A DNA stretch of 64,000 nucleotides, taken from Helianthus annuus. Lineage: Eukaryota > Streptophyta > Magnoliopsida > Asterales > Asteraceae. The position numbers and the translations under genes are program-made. Positions 60,726-64,000 of this stretch are shown here, piece by piece. Each line of letters starts with the position of its first letter. Position 1 is the first letter of the stretch. The DNA lies in the NCBI RefSeq assembly GCF_002127325.2, contig NC_035439.2:146451709-146515708 (forward strand), in the 5' to 3' direction. The notes under the pieces were generated by a model. It did no database searches and was not told where the DNA came from. It saw only the letters and a list, made by a program, of their open reading frames with translations.

Positions 60726-61689
60726 GTGTAAAGGTTTGAGAGATGTGGTAGGAAGAAGAGTTGGGGATTGTGTGAAAATAATATGTTAATTGGTTGGTTT
60801 AAAAAGATTTTAAATAATACTAAAAAAAATTAGCCTAACGGCTATTTTCCAACATTCAAAATCTCAAGGAGGTGTTGGAGAGTCACCGAGGCCACATGGG
60901 CCTTGCTGAGTCCCTCACCGAGTTCACACCCTTAAGCCTTATGCCTCGGGTGTACCCTAACATCTAAGGCGTTAGAAATGACATGTTAACCGATATTGTA
61001 CATCATTTCCTCTTTGGGTTAAGGGGTGTTAAATGGGTCACTTGTTAATATGTTAACCGAATGTTAAGAGATTGAATATATATTTTTTTCTTTTTTAAAC
61101 CAAAACCACTACTAAATAGGGTTATGTGAAGTTAACGAAATTAAACCATGGGAAAGAATGGGTGATGTGGCATGGTTAAAGTATACCCTAAGCCCATATA
61201 GTTAAACTTGGTGAACACAAACATCATGCTTAGCTCTTGTGTGGACAATAGTTTTTTCTTTGAATGGTGAACTTCATATATATGGTTACCACACTCCTTA
61301 AATCGGAGAGCCTCGTATTGCCCCACTCTAGCTAGGCTATGTTGTCTTAACCGCTCTCACGTTGGCTTCACTTTTGGCTTTTTGGGCGTTCATGCGGGAA
61401 ACCATATCGCCGGCTGCCACTTGACAGTCGTTGTGCCACCACAAGAGCAGAACTCTCTGGCGTAACACACGGTGCGACGAAAACCCGGTTGGGCTCTCAC
61501 ACAAGACCTAGTTTAAATCCTTCATTGTCTATATCCATCCCATATGAAATAAGTAGGAATTGAACTTGAGTCTCTACTAGAAAACCCAAGCCTCCTATCA
61601 TTACACCACAAATTGGGGGATGTGTGGACAATACTTGAACAACCAAGTTGAGTTTGAGTTCTAATTTCCTAGGCATTGTTCAATTTTAT
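60726..61689. other. Spacer, no gene seen
   Basis: Low-complexity AT-rich sequence and some GC-balanced stretches (about 60870-60960, 61350-61510) that show no sustained frame or known motif. Confidence 0.5.
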
Positions 61690-62127
61690 TTTAGAGTGAA
61701 TTTCAAGAATTGTCCTTTATCTTTATACTATTTTCAGGCGCTGTCCTTTATTTAAAATTGACGAGTTTTGTCCTTTATGTTTTCATATCATACACGTTTC
61801 GTCCTTTGGGCCTAACCCAGTTAGTTTTTTCAGTTACATTTGGTCATATGCTTTGCACATGAGGGCATTTTTGTCAATTCAAAGGTTGCAGAAGCTTGAG
61901 CTGTAAATCTGCCGTTGAACTTACCTTTGAATTGACAAAAATGCCCTCATGTGCAAAGCACATGACCAAATTTAACTGAAAAAACTAACTGGGTTAGGCA
62001 TAAAGGACAAAACGTGTATGATATGAAAACATAAAGGACAAAACTCGTCAGTTTTAAACATAAAGGACAACGTCTGGAAATTGGTATAAAGATAAAGGAC
62101 AATCCTTGAAATTCACTCTTTATTTTA
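61690..62127. repeat. Fold-back MITE, second copy of the 54270-54697 family
   Basis: AGAGTGAATTTCAAGAATTG at the left and CAATCCTTGAAATTCACTCT at the right pair. Arms carry GGCCTAACCCAGTTAGTTTT and TTTGCACATGAGGGCATTTT and their complements. Confidence 0.9.
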
Positions 62128-62801
62128 TTAGAATTTCAACTACTTGCCAGCATTTAATTCTTTAAGTTAATGCAAAGGGTGTAACTGAAAACTTTTTGAC
62201 TTAATGGATGTAGCTAAAGTCTAACCCATTTTAAAAAGGAGGGTGTTGCAACTTATTTAAATTATACTAGAGCTGTTAAACGAGCGAGTGAGCCAAGCCA
62301 AACTTAGCTCCGGCTCGAACTCGACTCGTTACAGGCCAGCTCGCTCCAAAATCTTCCAATCGAGCTACAAGTTAAGCTCGTACCTTTTGCAACTTGAGTC
62401 AGCTCGTGACTTGACGAGTTGACTCGTTTTAAAACATCTAGAAGAACTAGATTTGACCGGATAAACAAGCTCTTCATAATTTATATTCACCCTATCAATA
62501 AGCCCCAAGATAGCTTGTATTAACCATACTTTTATCAACATGTTTTTTAGTTTAGCAAATTACTAGTTTACCCTTTGATTTCTAAAACAATTTTTTATAT
62601 TGCTTATATTTTTAGAAAATGACATGTAGGGTTATATCAACATAATTAAACCATACAATAAGTACGTGAAAAGATTCCAACCAAATAATTTTAAAAAGTT
62701 ATGCATTGAAGCCTAGAATACAATATTCATTGCATAGATTTTAGGTCTGTCGATTATTATGACCAAAGAAAACCACTGGTCGTAACTTATCATCACAAAA
62801 C

Positions 62802-62809
62802 TATATAAA
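62802..62809 (+). promoter_or_regulatory. TATA box of the acid phosphatase gene
   Basis: TATATAAA lies about 180 bp upstream of the ATG at 62986, leaving room for a leader of about 150 bp. No other strong TATA lies between them. Confidence 0.55.
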
Positions 62810-62985
62810 TTCAACTTCATTTCCATTGCACAATCCCATCTCCTTACATCGCCAACCGGCTAACCAGACCGGAGCTCGGACTGCTCAGCCGATGGCGTTT
62901 TAGGAGCCACATTCAACCATTTTTCCAAGTTCTTGGAAAGATCGGAACGATAATCTTTTGATTTCGTCGTTTTGGTCTTAGAAAC

Positions 62986-63404
62986 ATGGATTTTCTTGGA
63001 TCCATTGTGTTCTTATGTCTTTTCTCCATGACTTTCGCTCAACAAAGCATGGATATCGATCATCTTGATCCCGACCTCCTTCCAAGACCTTTGATCATTG
63101 AATTCTCTGAATCCCGGCTCAAGAACATGAGCGATGACATTGCGATGCATTGCACGAGTTGGAGGGTTGCGGTTGAAGCAAACAATTTGGGTCCATGGAA
63201 AACGATTCCGGATGAATGTGCGGATTATGTGAAAGATTATATGTTGGGTCGGTCTTATAATGTTGATCTTGAAAAGGTTTCACATGAGTCTGGAATTTAT
63301 GCCAAGAGCCTGGAATTGGGAGCAGATGGAATGGATGCTTGGGTTTTCGACATCGATGAAACCTTGATCTCGAATCTTCCGTATTACTCTGATCATGGTT
63401 ACGG
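62986..63404 (+). CDS. Class B (HAD-IIIB) acid phosphatase / vegetative storage protein-like, first exon only
   Basis: The ATG at 62986 starts a signal-peptide-like MDFLGSIVFLCLFSMTFAQQ. The plant acid phosphatase domain follows: NMSDDIAMHCTSWRVAVEAN, GPWKTIPDECADYVKDYMLG and MDAWVFDIDETLISNLPYY. The DIDET motif (about 122-126) supplies the nucleophilic Asp and the general acid/base Asp of HAD phosphatases. A donor GG|GTATTT at 63404 ends the exon after HGY, where relatives also have an intron. The frame would otherwise stop at 63441, about 12 codons later. Later exons, including the rest of the HAD core, lie beyond the window or after the MITE in this intron. It is likely secreted or vacuolar and is related to At5g51260. 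Confidence 0.88.
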
Positions 63405-63650
63405 GTATTTTTCGGATGAATCTTTGTTATGGTTTTTCTGATTCTTGAGTTCTTGATTTTCCGTATAAACTTTCACATAATAGGCACTTTCATTTGGAAT
63501 ATATATAAATACCACCAACAAGATGTTAATTAATTTATGAAATATTGTTTTGCCACCTCAAGAATTTGATTCAAGAAACCTTGAATTGGAAACATCAAGT
63601 TATGTTTCAAGAAAATTTGGAGACACCTTCTATAATGATTCAGAAAAGAG

Positions 63651-64000
63651 TAAATTGCCATTTTAGTCCCTGTGGTTTGGTCAAAATTGTCATGTTAGTC
63701 AAATAGTTTCTTTTTGCTCCTGTGGTCCCTAACTTTTCCATTTTCTTGCCATTTTAATCACATTGTCTAACTCAGTCTAAAAATCTGGTTATAACCAAGG
63801 TTATTTTTGGCATAACTGTTGTGTAGTGATAACCAGGGGTAGTTTACAACAAATATTTAATACCAAAAATACCCCTAATTATAACCTGGTTTTTAGACTA
63901 AATTAGGCAATGTGATCAAAATGGCAAGAAAAAGGAAAAGTCAGGGACCCAGAGGAGAGAAAAAAACCATTGGACTAAAATGACAATTTGAACAAAAATT
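63651..64000. repeat. Fold-back MITE at the window edge
   Basis: GAGTAAATTGCCATTTTAGT begins the left arm. AAAATGACAATTTGAAC near 63980 begins the matching outer right arm, cut by the window end. Inner arms contain CAAAATGGCAAGAAAA and its complement. It belongs to the same broad family as the 58272 array and lies in the first intron of the acid phosphatase gene. Confidence 0.75.

Overview
This window is nuclear DNA from a flowering plant, most likely a eudicot and plausibly Asteraceae (an inference from repeat style; no species is claimed). It is AT-rich, its genes have many short exons with GT-AG introns, and most of it consists of transposable elements, many nested.

Region 1 (about 1-17,030): a fold-back MITE (503-995) is followed by a 15.9-kb Mutator-like element (MULE) at 1146-17026. 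It has about 50-bp terminal inverted repeats inside a (TA)n tract. It carries a 22-exon Ulp1/C48-protease-like gene on the + strand, an intact 6-exon FAR1-type transposase gene on the - strand, a small GRF zinc-finger/membrane gene, and two small unrecognised genes. The joined exons of the two large genes stay in frame to the last codon.

Region 2 (about 17,030-40,530): two direct copies of one stretch (A: about 1005-31819; B: about 32256-40531) form a segmental duplication. Each copy received different insertions. Copy A has the MULE, a PIF/Harbinger transposase fragment, a chromovirus LTR retrotransposon and a LINE fragment. Copy B has a hAT element, a Helitron-like element and a short LINE tail. 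Each copy therefore supplies empty sites for the other. Copy A ends inside a copy of the last exon of the lipase gene that adjoins copy B.

Region 3 (40,504-64,000): three ordinary single-copy plant genes lie here. They are a DUF676-type lipase (-, 10 exons), a UQCC1/CBP3-like mitochondrial complex III assembly chaperone (+, 8 exons, one GC-AG intron) and the first exon of a class B (HAD-IIIB) acid phosphatase (+, cut by the window edge). From memory, Arabidopsis homologues of all three sit together on chromosome 5 (At5g51180, At5g51220, At5g51260), which suggests conserved microsynteny. Introns and spacers are packed with hAT elements, fold-back MITEs, a TIR element of Pack-MULE type and a hAT element that has captured part of a PYL/RCAR ABA-receptor gene.

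Exon coordinates come from reading splice signals and frame by eye. No tRNA, rRNA or CRISPR array was seen.
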